64,000 nucleotides of DNA from Nostoc sp. UHCC 0302 (GTDB lineage: Bacteria; Cyanobacteriota; Cyanobacteriia; Cyanobacteriales; Nostocaceae): positions 2,978,501 through 3,042,500 of the forward strand of contig NZ_CP151099.1 of assembly GCF_038096175.1 (NCBI RefSeq), in the 5' to 3' direction. The notes below the pieces were generated by a model, which saw only the letters and a list, made by a program, of their open reading frames with translations, ran no database searches and was not told the DNA's origin. The position numbers and the translations under genes were made by a program. This document shows positions 47,805 to 57,670 of the stretch, one piece after another (the stretch's first letter is position 1; each line of letters starts with the position of its first letter).

Positions 47805-49059
47805 GCCAAGGGAAGTTTGCTAAGTAATACTTCGTTTTGATAAACTAGTCAAAAACGAGGTATAACATGGCGAAAAAGTACATTGTTGACTTGAGTGAAG
47901 ATGAAGTTTTTCAACTGCAATCAATTATTAAAAAAGGTAAGCACAAGGCAAGAACTATAACCCGTGCAAACATTCTTTTGATGGCTGCTGAAGATGAAAC
48001 AGACTCAGCGATCGCAGACAGAGTTAGAGTTCATTCAGCCACAGTACAAAGGATAAGAGAAAAATTTGTCATTGGTGGGTTGAATTTTGCATTAGAGGAT
48101 GAAAAATATCCCCCAAAACCGAAAAAATTAGATGAAAAGCAAGAAGCATTTTTGATAGCAACTGCTTGCTCTAACCCACCAGAAGGGAGAGTACGTTGGA
48201 CAATGCAATTATTAGCAGATCATTTAGTGAACGTTGGTATCATAGATTCAATTTCCGACGAAACAGTACGCCAGACTCTAAAAAAAATGAAATTAAACCG
48301 TGGTTGAAAGAACAGTGGTGTATTCCCGAAGTAAACGCAGAATTTGTGTGCCGAATGGAAGATGTATTGGATTTATATAATGAGCCATACAATCCGAAAA
48401 AACCTGTACTCTGTTTGGATGAACGCCCATATCAATTAGTAGAAGAAGTTAAAAAACCTTTGCCACCAGAACCGGATCAGCCTGAACGTTATGATTATGA
48501 ATATAAACGTAATGGGGTAGTCAATTTATTTGCCCTTTTTGAACCTTTAGCTGGATGGAGGCATATTGAAGTTACACAACGTCGTACCAAGGTTGACTTT
48601 GCTAAACAATTGAAAGAACTGGTAGATGTCCATTACCGCGATGCTGAGGTAATTCGTTTAGTAGTTGATAATCTAAATATTCATACTCCAAGTACATTAT
48701 ATGAGGCTTTCACGCCACAAGAAGCACGTAGAATTATCCAAAAATTAGAGTTTCATTATACTCCTAAACACGCTTCTTGGTGAGCCAGTGCGTTGGGCGG
48801 GTTCCCCGACTTGAAGCAACTGGCGAACCCGAAGGGTTGAATCAAGTGGAAATTGAATTATCCGTTTTATCACGTCAATGTTTAGAACGACGTATTCCTA
48901 ATATAGAAACATTAACTTCTGAAATTGCTGCTTGGGAGTCACAGCGTAATCAACAACAAACAAGTGTCCATTGGAGCTTTAAAACCAAGGATGCACGTAA
49001 AAAAATGCAACGTTTATATCCAGATTTAACTTAGCAAATTTCCCTTGGCAGACTACTAG
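47805..49059 (+). mobile_element. IS630-family element (type B)
   Basis: About 1.25 kb. Inverted ends CTAGTAGTATGCCAAGGGAA and its near complement ending CTACTAG. It truncates the 357-residue-protein homologue of island copy B; the missing end of that gene is not found on its other side, so a deletion accompanied or followed insertion. Confidence 0.82.
47867..49034 (+). pseudogene. IS630-family transposase (type B), broken in two places
   Basis: The first frame stops at 48307 after KKMKLNRG, where LKPWLKEQWC should follow, a frameshift. The second frame has LCLDERPYQL and VVDNLNIHTPSTLYEAF (two DDE Asp) and ends at HASW, just where the family continues LNQVE with the catalytic Glu. There a 56-base palindromic repeat (about 48781-48836, with TTGGGCGGGTTCCCCGACTT) is inserted, and LNQVEIELSVLS resumes in a third frame. 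Confidence 0.85.
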
Positions 49060-49978
49060 ATTCTTGGACTCAATTGCTGGATCATTCACAATTGAATCCA
49101 AGTGCGCCATCATCGCCTCCAAGCTGCTGCCTGCTTCCGGGTCAGCATTTGCCAGTAGCACCTGAACCTTCATCAGATGTCGTTGCATTTTCTTCTTGAA
49201 CAAGACTGGCTTGCGTCCTGGCTCCCAATCGGCTAACTCTTCTAGCAACTGAGCAGCGAGTTGTTCACCACCAGCGAGTGCAGATTCGCGTAACCGTTGC
49301 TCCAGATTTTTGTCATACTGTTGGATGAACTTGGTAATTTGGTCTAGACATTCGGCTTGCTGCTGGTTGAGTTGTTCAGATAGCGCAGGGATAATCACTG
49401 GACGACCTATGATTACTTGTAAGTAGTCTTCAAGGTCAGTCAGAGTAGGGAAGGCTCGAAGCAAGTTGGCTTTTACTGATTCTTGCTTGTCCTGGGCTAA
49501 TTCCCAGGTGTTAAGTGAGAGAAACTGGTCAATCCGCTCTTGATAATCAATCAGTCCTGTTTCATAATCAACTTTTAATTGATTACGCAGTCCAGGAGCG
49601 ATATTATCTCTGATATTGAGAAGTTGACTCCACACCAGGGGAGCTAAATCAATCGGACAAACCCAATCACCAGTATCAGATGACATCCACTCCTGCACAG
49701 TAGCAATCTCTTGTCTGAGTTGGGCGGCGGCTTCGTCCAACTTCTTGAATACCTCTGAGCCCAACTTCGGAATTCGTTACTTTCACGAGGTCTGATTCAA
49801 TTTCAGAGACTTCAGCTTTTAGCACATCTGCCCATTTAGGTGCAGCAGATTTTGTACTTTTCTTTAACTGAATCCGAAACCGAATACGGGTTTTATTCAA
49901 CTGTGAGAAATTATGACGTTCAACCACTGCATCAGTTAGAAAGGTTGCAGTAGCAGTGTTATCAATTGCTTGTACCAT
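49060..49978 (-). pseudogene. Island copy B: homologue of the 357-residue protein, frameshifted and truncated
   Basis: Starts at ATG 49978 (MVQAIDNTATATF). Eight bases (AATCAAGG in copy A) are missing between AGG repeats near 49760, which shifts the frame after GLRG. The rest continues as VFKKLDEAAAQLRQEI in another frame and ends at SKNL, where the type B IS630 cuts it. DUF1257 and the genes after it are absent from copy B. Confidence 0.8.
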
Positions 49979-50045
49979 TTCTGTCAATTCCCGAATTATT
50001 ACTTTTCACTTCTTGTGTAGCGAAGCTCTCTTGCAAAGGCATATA

Positions 50046-50234
50046 CTAGACCACAACCCAATAAGTTCCTGATTTCCGAACCATATAGGATGTACGATTG
50101 ATAGTTGCAGTTCCTAACTCTTGACTATCTTTTAGCCGATGAATGTTTTTGATAGTTCGGTAAACTATTTTCGTAGAACCATTTTTTTGTAGCTTAATGG
50201 GTCTTTTAACAACAGGTGGCTTATAAATTGACAT
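50046..50234 (-). CDS. Island copy B: small basic protein, 62 residues
   Basis: Counterpart of 37666-37854 with six substitutions (for example KSGTYWVVV for KEGIYWVVV). Intact. Starts four bases after the upstream gene ends. Confidence 0.6.
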   Translation of the reverse strand: MSIYKPPVVKRPIKLQKNGSTKIVYRTIKNIHRLKDSQELGTATINRTSYMVRKSGTYWVVV

Positions 50235-50237
50235 AGG

Positions 50238-50507
50238 TCAAAATAATTGAAGTTGTTCAGAGTTATCTTCAGGCGCAGAAGTCGAGGCAGACATCCCTAC
50301 TACTTCTTGACAACGGATTGCTAATTTAGTCCGATTTAAAACTATGTCTGATTTCTTTTTGTGTCCTGGGGTAGGTAAATGACCAAAGACATATCGAGGA
50401 TTAGTACTAGTACCTGATTGGCGCAAATACTGATATAACCCTCCATCAATTTGGTAGACTTTTGATGGATTTAATAGCCTTGGATCGTAAATAGGATTAA
50501 GTTCCAT
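50238..50507 (-). CDS. Island copy B: conserved hypothetical protein, 89 residues
   Basis: Counterpart of 37392-37661. The central basic region is identical; the C-terminal 15 residues vary (SASTSAPEDNSEQLQLF). Intact. Confidence 0.6.
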   Translation of the reverse strand: MELNPIYDPRLLNPSKVYQIDGGLYQYLRQSGTSTNPRYVFGHLPTPGHKKKSDIVLNRTKLAIRCQEVVGMSASTSAPEDNSEQLQLF

Positions 50508-50595
50508 TTTCGTTCTCCTGATTTAGTAAATACTTTCAATTTCTAAGCAGCGTAGCGATTGCCTAGAAATGCTTTCAAAAATTGCGCTCTCTTGT

Positions 50596-50892
50596 CTAGC
50601 TGTAAACTTTAAGCGATGGAGCTTTCCGTTTCAAATTCCCGTTACCATCGTCACCGTTAGTTGTGATTGTTGGCTGTTGAGAACATTCGGATCTCTTGCA
50701 CTGGTATTGCCAATGATTAAGCTGCGTTTTCTGCCGATGTTCTACAAGAACAATTAAACCTTTATATTTTGGGTCTTTACCACTTATCAAATAAGCGTCG
50801 CCGAGTGCATAAAATCCTGTAGCTATGTAATGCCGCTTATCTAACCCCATCAGTGCATTCCAAGCTGATTCGTGTTGTTGAACTTTACTCAT
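50596..50892 (-). CDS. Island copy B: conserved hypothetical protein, 98 residues
   Basis: Counterpart of 37027-37323. MSKVQQHESAWNALMGLDKR; Cys pair CKRSEC. Intact. Here it follows the 90-residue gene directly, without the 132-residue gene found in copy A. Confidence 0.6.
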   Translation of the reverse strand: MSKVQQHESAWNALMGLDKRHYIATGFYALGDAYLISGKDPKYKGLIVLVEHRQKTQLNHWQYQCKRSECSQQPTITTNGDDGNGNLKRKAPSLKVYS

Positions 50893-51015
50893 TTTTTACT
50901 TTCTGGTTTCTTTGTGTCATAATCCTTTGTTGAATCGATTTTTCTCTACAGCCATACTGATTAAGTCTGGCTATAGAGTTTTTCATGCATAGTCTGATGC
51001 TCCAGTGGCAGAATA

Positions 51016-51288
51016 TTACAGATAGAAATGCTCGAAGATTAGGTTTAATTTTTCTTTCTCTTCATCTGGCAGAGCGTTAAAATCGAACTCTGATGAATCC
51101 CAAACATCATCAAGACTCGTGGATTCGTCAACAATGTCTGCAATTAATCGCGTCTTGTCGTCATAATCCCATCCGTTAGCCAAAAGCCACGGCAGAACTC
51201 CCTCAGATTTCAACAGCTTGGACAAGTCGAATGAGTCAGAAAACTGCTGTAGGTTTTCGATAGTTGGATGAACGATTGTTGTTGTCAT
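51016..51288 (-). CDS. Island copy B: small acidic protein, 90 residues
   Basis: Counterpart of 36198-36470; only four residues differ (TTTIVHPTIENLQQF at the start, LDDVW). The high conservation suggests it is still under selection. Confidence 0.62.
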   Translation of the reverse strand: MTTTIVHPTIENLQQFSDSFDLSKLLKSEGVLPWLLANGWDYDDKTRLIADIVDESTSLDDVWDSSEFDFNALPDEEKEKLNLIFEHFYL

Positions 51289-51511
51289 CAGATTATTTGG
51301 AGTAGTGAATTTACAGCACAGTAAGCTGTAGATAAGGTTGGAACAATTGATAGTAAAGTTTGTTACAAACCCTATTTATAACTCACTGATAAATTCATAC
51401 TTAAGACATAACTTTAAATAGGTTGTTACGTCATCTGCAATAATTGGTTCTTAACCAGCTTTTTACAGAGTAGGCGGATTTTTTCCGCCTATTTTTATCA
51501 AGATTTTCTGC

Positions 51512-52066
51512 TTAAAACACCATTTCATTCGCAGCTTTCGTAACAGCTAAAGCCTGTTTACTTATCTCTCGCCAATTTGTTTGCTCGTTATAATTAGCCA
51601 TGATTAGCTCAGACCCAGCCCACACGCGACAGAACAGCACAGTTCCCTTATCCCCTGCCTGCGGTTGAATTGTCACTGGGGAATAAAGCTGTTGTGGAGT
51701 CAACAGGGCAACGGCTGCTAATATGCTTTTTGAAAAGTGCGTATCATAACCAGTTTCTAAAATGTATAGTCGGTCTGCTTGAATTGAAATCAACAATTTA
51801 CATTTCTCTTCCCCATTCCTCTCGCTCTTTTCAAATTTTAGTTCTCGCAGATATCCAGTTAAAGCAGTTTGGCTAATCGCAACCGGTTCATCATTTGATA
51901 ATGTGTACCACAACGATTTATTATGGCGATTGCAATAGATTTTGCAACTGCTAGCATCAGAGTGCAATCCCAGTTTCGGTTTATTGATTGAAGCGACCAA
52001 CTGCTTGAGTAATTCTTCTTGGCGCATCAAGAGGGCAAATAATTCTGATGTTTCTTGAGGAGTCAT
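51512..52066 (-). CDS. Island copy B: conserved hypothetical protein, 184 residues
   Basis: Counterpart of 35418-35972, intact. Changes are mostly conservative and lie at the ends (MTPQETSELFALL, NWREISKQALAVTKAANEMV). Confidence 0.62.
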   Translation of the reverse strand: MTPQETSELFALLMRQEELLKQLVASINKPKLGLHSDASSCKIYCNRHNKSLWYTLSNDEPVAISQTALTGYLRELKFEKSERNGEEKCKLLISIQADRLYILETGYDTHFSKSILAAVALLTPQQLYSPVTIQPQAGDKGTVLFCRVWAGSELIMANYNEQTNWREISKQALAVTKAANEMVF

Positions 52067-52079
52067 GTGTTTAATACCA

Positions 52080-52588
52080 ATACATTTTCACTCTCACCGT
52101 GGCGAAGCCCTTATCTCTAAGGAATAGCAGCAGTAAAATTGATTACTTATATTTTTCTATTTGACCTTATAATTGCTGTTTATAAGATGTTTATCAGTCG
52201 GTGGGTATAAAAACCCACCGCTTTCTTTATGAACACTAATTAGGGGTAGGATCAGCGAGCCTGCCATTTGCCGCTACTTAATTCTCAAAAGCTTTGTCTC
52301 GCAAACGTTAAATACGAACTATCTTTGGCTTAGAAAAAGCTGTATTATTTATTACCTTTAAAAGTGCTACATTGCAGTTTCTTCTATCTAGCAGGATATT
52401 TATTAACTGCATGATTGCTCTATAGTAACAGTGGATCAAATTTGCTAAAGCCCCATCTCACCCTGTAGATGAGGCTTTTACTAGTATCTAGATTGAATGT
52501 GTGAAATGCCGTTGTATATATGATGCATATCAGTATCTGCAAAGATATTCATCTGATACTATTCAAGCGTTAATAACTTGTGTTCATA
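52080..52588 (-). ncRNA. Conserved structured non-coding segment, copy B (candidate RNA or leader)
   Basis: Inverted counterpart of 34900-35417. GGTGGGT (52200-52206) with ACCCACC (52213-52219), and AAGCCCCATCT near 52448 with AGATGAGGCTT, keep the stems while loops differ. No reading frame is shared by both copies across the segment. Confidence 0.4.
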
Positions 52589-52620
52589 CTAAAAAGCCAG
52601 ATAGGCGTTTGGCTTTTTAG
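52589..52620 (-). terminator. Hairpin after the first gene of the minus operon, copy B
   Basis: CTAAAAAGCCA and TGGCTTTTTAG form an 11-base stem. Compared with copy A the stem carries a paired G:C to A:T change. Confidence 0.65.
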
Positions 52621-52693
52621 TTTTCGCAGTCTTCCTAACTACTTTAGCCAAACCCTTTAGTAAGACAAAGAGCTTTTTGCTGCTAATGAGCAA

Positions 52694-53299
52694 TTACGCC
52701 GCTACTGGCTTCCGACTTTCTAACTCTGGCTGATATTCCACTAGCCTTCGCCATTCTTCAACCGTTAGTGTCTCGAATGGTCTATCTAACAAGTCTTCGC
52801 AACAGGTTGATTGAGCCATCGACAAAGACCACACCGCATCAAGAGCAGAGTCACACGGGACTTTCTGCTGATGTTCTGACGAAGTTATTGTGACCCACCA
52901 TCTGCCGTTAGTACAGCCTACTTGACCAAGCTTCTGGTCTTGGTAGTAAATACCATCGTCCAGGATTTCAAAACCGTACTTTTCACACTCGTCAGCAATC
53001 TGAACCATAACTTCATTCCCAGTTGTCGCGCTTGGAGCTTCTTGCTCTTGCACTGGTAGTGAGCCGGCTTTATACTCCCAGCAGATGTAGCGATGGCAAA
53101 GCATTGGGGTAGCAGCACGATGGAGTTCTTCATCATTGACCATGACTACCCAGCGTTGCGTTAAGTGGTCGTGGTCATAGGTGATGCTGGCTATGAGTTT
53201 GTCATCAGCGTAATATTCGTGGCAGCCAAAGCAGACTTCTACTACTCTCAATTCTTCAACTTTGACGCAAGGGGTTACAGTTGTTGCAACTTGTGGCAT
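52694..53299 (-). CDS. Island copy B: conserved hypothetical protein (MPQVA family)
   Basis: 201 residues from ATG 53299, equivalent to the copy A start; the longer frame upstream is not conserved. Intact, with most changes between residues 100 and 140 (GQVGCTNGRWWVTITSSEHQ). Confidence 0.6.
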   Translation of the reverse strand: MPQVATTVTPCVKVEELRVVEVCFGCHEYYADDKLIASITYDHDHLTQRWVVMVNDEELHRAATPMLCHRYICWEYKAGSLPVQEQEAPSATTGNEVMVQIADECEKYGFEILDDGIYYQDQKLGQVGCTNGRWWVTITSSEHQQKVPCDSALDAVWSLSMAQSTCCEDLLDRPFETLTVEEWRRLVEYQPELESRKPVAA

Positions 53300-53704
53300 A
53301 ATTTTAAAACCTTCATTGGTTGATAAAGGCGATCGCGTAGTTTGGTAGACGGAGCGATCGCCTTTTGATTTACATGAATAACGTTGTGCAAGCACAACGC
53401 TCACTCTCTTATTGGCGAAGCCTAATATTTTTTGCTCCAACTAGTGGCTGGAGCTACCAAGCAGGATAAACAGCGTGTCAGGCTACAGATGAGCTTTAAA
53501 AGTTGGCCACCGTCCTGCCGATAATTTTTATTAAGAACTCCCGCAATCCTTATCTACCTTCAGCAGCTTTGACTATCCACTGCATCTGTTACCTGGGGAT
53601 ATTGTTCTGTTCAGTTTTTTTCAAGGTTCAATAGAAGCGCTTTTATGTTTTTAGGAGGAGCGCCCGTTTCATACTCTTATTGTCACTTACCACGTTAGTG
53701 ATTG
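53300..53704. other. Island copy B upstream region
   Basis: Holds the promoter of the minus-strand operon. The part 53330-53415 (AACGTTGTGCAAGCACAACG) is shared with copy A. No gene seen. Near 53681-53700, TCACTTACCACGTTAGTGA repeats the arms of the operator at 54068. Confidence 0.4.
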
Positions 53705-54058
53705 TCAACTACTTTGAATCACTTTTCTAGGATTTTTAACCAACTGAACTTGTAAAAAATCTTCTACAGATATATTGAGAGCTTTGCATATTGCTTCCAG
53801 TTTTTCCCAAGAAACAGTAGGTTTTAGTCCCTTGCGTTCTTCAACTGTATATTCTCCGCGCTCTAAATGCTGTATCGACTGGTAAGAACACCCGGCCCGT
53901 TTAGCCAGCGAAGCCATTGACTCTTCACCTCTAAGTATTTTTAATCGCTCTCCCATCTCTTTAGTCCACCAGACGCTAGCGATAAGAGTTTTTGACATAA
54001 TTAATAGTTCTTCTTCTATGTAATCTTTTCTATTATCGCCACTTGACTTCTCAGCCAT
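53705..54058 (-). CDS. Island copy B only: XRE-family regulator
   Basis: Up to 117 residues; an inner start at 53998 (MSKTLIASVWWTKEMG, 98 residues) lacks the Ser/Asp-rich extension and is possible. The helix-turn-helix is ILRGEESMASLAKRAGCSYQ SIQHLERGEY. It is not present in copy A. A 13-base inverted repeat overlaps the region just before the start, so it probably represses itself. Confidence 0.78.
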   Translation of the reverse strand: MAEKSSGDNRKDYIEEELLIMSKTLIASVWWTKEMGERLKILRGEESMASLAKRAGCSYQSIQHLERGEYTVEERKGLKPTVSWEKLEAICKALNISVEDFLQVQLVKNPRKVIQSS

Positions 54059-54067
54059 AATACAATA

Positions 54068-54109
54068 ACTAAGTTAGTGATAAAGAGTAATCCCTTTCAC
54101 TAACTTAGT
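54068..54109. promoter_or_regulatory. Candidate operator of the extra XRE gene
   Basis: ACTAAGTTAGTGA (54068-54080) and TCACTAACTTAGT (54097-54109) are perfect 13-base complements 16 bases apart, ten bases before the gene's outer start. TCACT/AGTGA half-sites recur after the gene at 53681-53700. Confidence 0.6.
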
Positions 54110-54517
54110 TTGAAGCACGGCAAAAGTAAAAGCGATCGCTTGCCCATGTGCAATGCGATGATTTCTATTTGCGTCAATTGAAGGAATACAACTAAAGAAA
54201 AGGAATAACCTACAGCAAACGCTTGCGCTCTTAAGCAATGCCAGAGCAATCGCATACACTTGTACACGATTGCTGAGCGGGGCAATGCCTTTATCTGAGT
54301 GCAAGGAGCGTTGATGAAAAGTTTGTGATGTCCGTTGATTGCTTCTCCAGGCTTCTTTACCCAGTCAATAGACCTTGTGCTATGCCCCGGTGATCATGTC
54401 TCTAGACTATGTTTCGACTTGGAACGTTAACTCGATTTAGTTTGTAATGGTTAATTTTGAGCGTCTCTATATTTAACTGAGAGGCTAGCGCTCGTTTCCT
54501 CTTCTACATTTTTAGTA

Positions 54518-54564
54518 TCTCTTATTGAGAGACACTTGTCAAGCTTCTCTTATTATGAGACACT
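54518..54564. promoter_or_regulatory. Paired operator-like repeats before the XRE gene of copy B
   Basis: TCTCTTATTGAGAGACACT (54518-54536) and TCTCTTATTATGAGACACT (54546-54564) are direct repeats 28 bases apart, each with inner TCTC...GAGA symmetry. They lie 50-100 bases before the XRE gene at 54615, a usual place for an XRE repressor. Confidence 0.55.
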
Positions 54565-54614
54565 AGAAGTGTGAAAAAAATATTTTGAAGAAAGATACTA
54601 AAGGAGGTATTCAT

Positions 54615-54848
54615 CTGGAAGCGACATTAATGCGGATTGTGATCACAAGGGAAGTTCCTGGATTGGGGGCAAAAATCAGAGAAGTTCGGAAATTGTCAGA
54701 GAAAACTGTTACTGAGTTAGCAGCAGAGGCAGGAATTAGCACATCCCACTGGCACAGAATTGAAAATGAAAAAATTCAAGAATTGCCATTGGAAACATTA
54801 AGGGGTATAGAAAGGGCATTAGCCGTAGACCTGGGAATTGAAGGATGA
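54615..54848 (+). CDS. Island copy B: XRE-family regulator
   Basis: Single helix-turn-helix (VPGLGAKIREVRKLSEKTVT, ELAAEAGISTSHWHRIENE). A strong AAGGAGGT at 54601-54608 points to CTG 54615 as the start, aligned with the GTG start of copy A; ATG 54630 is the next in-frame choice (72 residues). First gene of the plus-strand operon of copy B. The tail differs from copy A (LAVDLGIEG). Confidence 0.72.
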   Translation: MEATLMRIVITREVPGLGAKIREVRKLSEKTVTELAAEAGISTSHWHRIENEKIQELPLETLRGIERALAVDLGIEG

Positions 54849-54957
54849 ACAAGTTTTATTTAGAGAAAGTTGACCTTTTATTAATGAACAGCTAAAAGCG
54901 ATCGCCCCTCCGCCAAGAAGTACGATCGCTTGCACTAATCCCTCAATAGGAATAGCT

Positions 54958-55788
54958 ATGTCTACCCTACCAGTTTTCCAACTACTCCTCCAAGACAATC
55001 CCAGCTTGTTCACAACAGAGGGGTTATCCTCGCTGCTGCACGACTGCATCTGCCTGAGATACCCCGAACGCCACAAATTCACTTACCCCTCCCTGCTAAA
55101 CCAACAGGTTTACTTGTCCCTTGCTAACGTTGGTGACGGTAGCAGTGAAGCCGAAGAAATCATTCGCCGCATTCTTACAGATCCTAAAGGCTGGTGCATT
55201 AATGCCCCAGCAGACGTAAAAGAAGGGGCTAAATTTTATGACAACATGGGTAAAATGTTTGGCCCTCGTTTTGGAACTGACCTTTTTCTTTACCACAGTA
55301 TCAGAGACAACATCCAAGAGCTTCAGAAAAGCTTAGGTATCTCTGGGGTGAGATCAAGAAGTATTTCTGTACGCGATTGCTTGTTCTCGTACCCGACAGT
55401 AGAGGATCATTTAATTACGCTGGACGAAGATCGTGTCATCCTTCAACAAGCTGTGCCATTCGTCATCAATTACTTCATTAGCCTTGTGCAGATTCAGCCT
55501 GCATACAGATTATTTTTAGTTGACAAGAAAGAGCAGAAAACTCCTGCCTCAGTCAGCGCAGTTAAAAATGCGGCATTGAGAGCAGTAATAGCAGAGATTT
55601 ATACAGAGTCAATAGACTGGGAACTAACAAGCGCTAACTGTTGGCAGGGCAAAATTGTTGAAAGAGTAGACCCTGATGAAATCCGTCTTACCCTTCATCT
55701 GGATTGGTCAGAAAACGAGTTCATTTTTTTTGAAGCCCTCTACCAGGACTTGAACCGATTCCCTTGGATAACCGACACCGTTCAATAA
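54958..55788 (+). CDS. Island copy B: conserved hypothetical protein, 276 residues, intact
   Basis: The intact version of the gene interrupted in copy A. Soluble, mixed composition; TDLFLYHSIRDNIQELQKSL in the middle, ASVSAVKNAALRAVIAEIYT later. Located 31 bases before the next gene. Function unknown. Confidence 0.65.
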   Translation: MSTLPVFQLLLQDNPSLFTTEGLSSLLHDCICLRYPERHKFTYPSLLNQQVYLSLANVGDGSSEAEEIIRRILTDPKGWCINAPADVKEGAKFYDNMGKMFGPRFGTDLFLYHSIRDNIQELQKSLGISGVRSRSISVRDCLFSYPTVEDHLITLDEDRVILQQAVPFVINYFISLVQIQPAYRLFLVDKKEQKTPASVSAVKNAALRAVIAEIYTESIDWELTSANCWQGKIVERVDPDEIRLTLHLDWSENEFIFFEALYQDLNRFPWITDTVQ

Positions 55789-56533
55789 AACATCATTTAC
55801 TCTAACTAGAGCAGAGAATATGTCACTCCTCGAAATCGCCCAGGTAATTGAGCAAATTAAGTCAGAAATTCAGATAGACTCAAACGGGCATGGTAAAGCC
55901 AGTATGAAAGCAACTGCAAGGTTGGCAGGAGTCAGCGATAGAGCAATTCTGAAGGTTCTAGCAAGCGCAGACCTCAAGCCATCGAAATTGACTCAAATGC
56001 TTATGGATAAAGGCTTTGCTGGGGCAGACCTAAATAGTTGGAGAACAGAAGGTATCCCAGATATTGCAGTTGGGATTATCTTAAATTACTATGCTTACCT
56101 TGCTGGTAGATACTGTACACAACAAGCGAGGTTAGTCTGTGAAGCGTTTGGAACTATTGGTGTTCGTGCCTGGATACAGGATGCTTTAGGCTGGACAAAG
56201 CCAATACACCAAAATAATAGCTCTCAACCAGTTCAGCCGACCACACCTGCCCTTCCCCCAGTCGAACAGCGTTTGCAAACTTTCGTACAAGCGATGAAGA
56301 CTTTAGCTGAACTCACAGGTGGCAGACTCAACCCCTACATCGAGCAGCATTGCAAAGACTTCGCCGCTAATCTTATAGCTGACTACAACAGACAAACTCT
56401 AAGCGGCACACAAGAAAAGTGGTTAGGCGTTGTGAATTTTGCTGAGATTGAACTGGGTAAAAAAGTCCCCCTGAGCGGCACTCACTACCGGGGACACTTG
56501 GGAATATGGGTGAGAACATTCTACCCACAATTA

Positions 56534-57670
56534 AACTTGTCCGAAATATTAACTTAGGAAAAGAAAAATGGTAAAACGTTAGATTGGGCGTCTACCATTT
56601 TCCACAATTAGTTATGATTTTAGATTATATACAAAAGTATCCACTACGAACAAAACAGATTTTAGGGATTAGTTACGAACAATTGCAATCACTGCTAAAT
56701 TGCGCCTTAAAACGAAATCGATACATCAAAGCTAAACAAGAGAGTCATAAAATTAGAATTAATGCGGCTGGTGGTGGTCGTCCCGAAAAGTTATCAACCG
56801 AAGAACAAGTATGTTTATGTCTATTTTATCTAAGACAGATGCCAACATTCCAAGTATTAGGAATGCTATTTGGTGTTTCCAAAACCGAAGCTAATGATAC
56901 ATTTCACGACTGGATACCAATTCTTCGTGATATATTACCTGCTAGTTTATTAGAACAAGTATCAAATAATGAAAGTGATTTACTATTTGTTCAAGAAGTA
57001 TTAACAAATTTTAGGCTATTAGTCGATAGCTTAGAACAGCCAATATATAGGGATTCTGACCAAAAAGAGCAACAGAAATATTTTTCTGGAAAGAAGAGAC
57101 AACATACATTAAAAAGTCTGATAATTGGCATACCAGAAGGCAAAGATATTGTAGAGGTAGAAGTAGGTGTTCCTGGGCCAACAGCAGATATAAAATTGTT
57201 TCGTCAATCTCAAAATAAATTTGATAAATCTCAACCCTTTTCAGGTGATAAAGGCTTTCAAGGAGGTGAGAATATCACTACTCCTCATAAAAAGAAACCA
57301 AAACGAGAATTAACTCAACAGCAAAAAGATGAAAATAAGGCTTTATCTAGTAATCGGATATTCATTGAACATTTGATTCGATTACTTAAAATATTCCGCA
57401 TAGCCTCACAAAGATTTCGCTTAAAGCTTGAGACGTATGAGCAGATTATTTTAACAGTTTGCGGATTAGTTAGGTTAAGAATTGGTAGCTTAGTTCTGCC
57501 AACTTAGCTAGTAGCAAAAATCATAAATTTTTAGAAATTAGGAGTTAATTTTTATGCCTCTAAATTATCACTAACTATCTCAAAGCCTTATAATTACGTA
57601 TTTACGAAGATATCAAAGTTTTGCCCCAAAGCTTTGAACAGTCTGGCTTTGGAATTTTCGGACAAGTCTA
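56534..57670 (+). mobile_element. IS5-superfamily-type element
   Basis: About 1137 bases; inner ends ACTTGTCCGAAA and its complement. TTA repeats at 56531-56533 and 57671-57673 fit a 3-base target duplication, and the host gene confirms the junction. Confidence 0.85.
56614..57507 (+). CDS. IS5-type transposase (DDE_4 endonuclease)
   Basis: 297 residues from ATG 56614. An N-terminal HTH (STEEQVCLCLFYLRQMPTFQ, LGMLFGVSKTEAN) is followed by the DDE domain: LLVDSLEQPI (Asp), FSGDKGFQGG (Asp) and RIFIEHLIRLLKIFRI (Glu). Intact; only one copy in the window. Confidence 0.88.
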   Translation: MILDYIQKYPLRTKQILGISYEQLQSLLNCALKRNRYIKAKQESHKIRINAAGGGRPEKLSTEEQVCLCLFYLRQMPTFQVLGMLFGVSKTEANDTFHDWIPILRDILPASLLEQVSNNESDLLFVQEVLTNFRLLVDSLEQPIYRDSDQKEQQKYFSGKKRQHTLKSLIIGIPEGKDIVEVEVGVPGPTADIKLFRQSQNKFDKSQPFSGDKGFQGGENITTPHKKKPKRELTQQQKDENKALSSNRIFIEHLIRLLKIFRIASQRFRLKLETYEQIILTVCGLVRLRIGSLVLPT

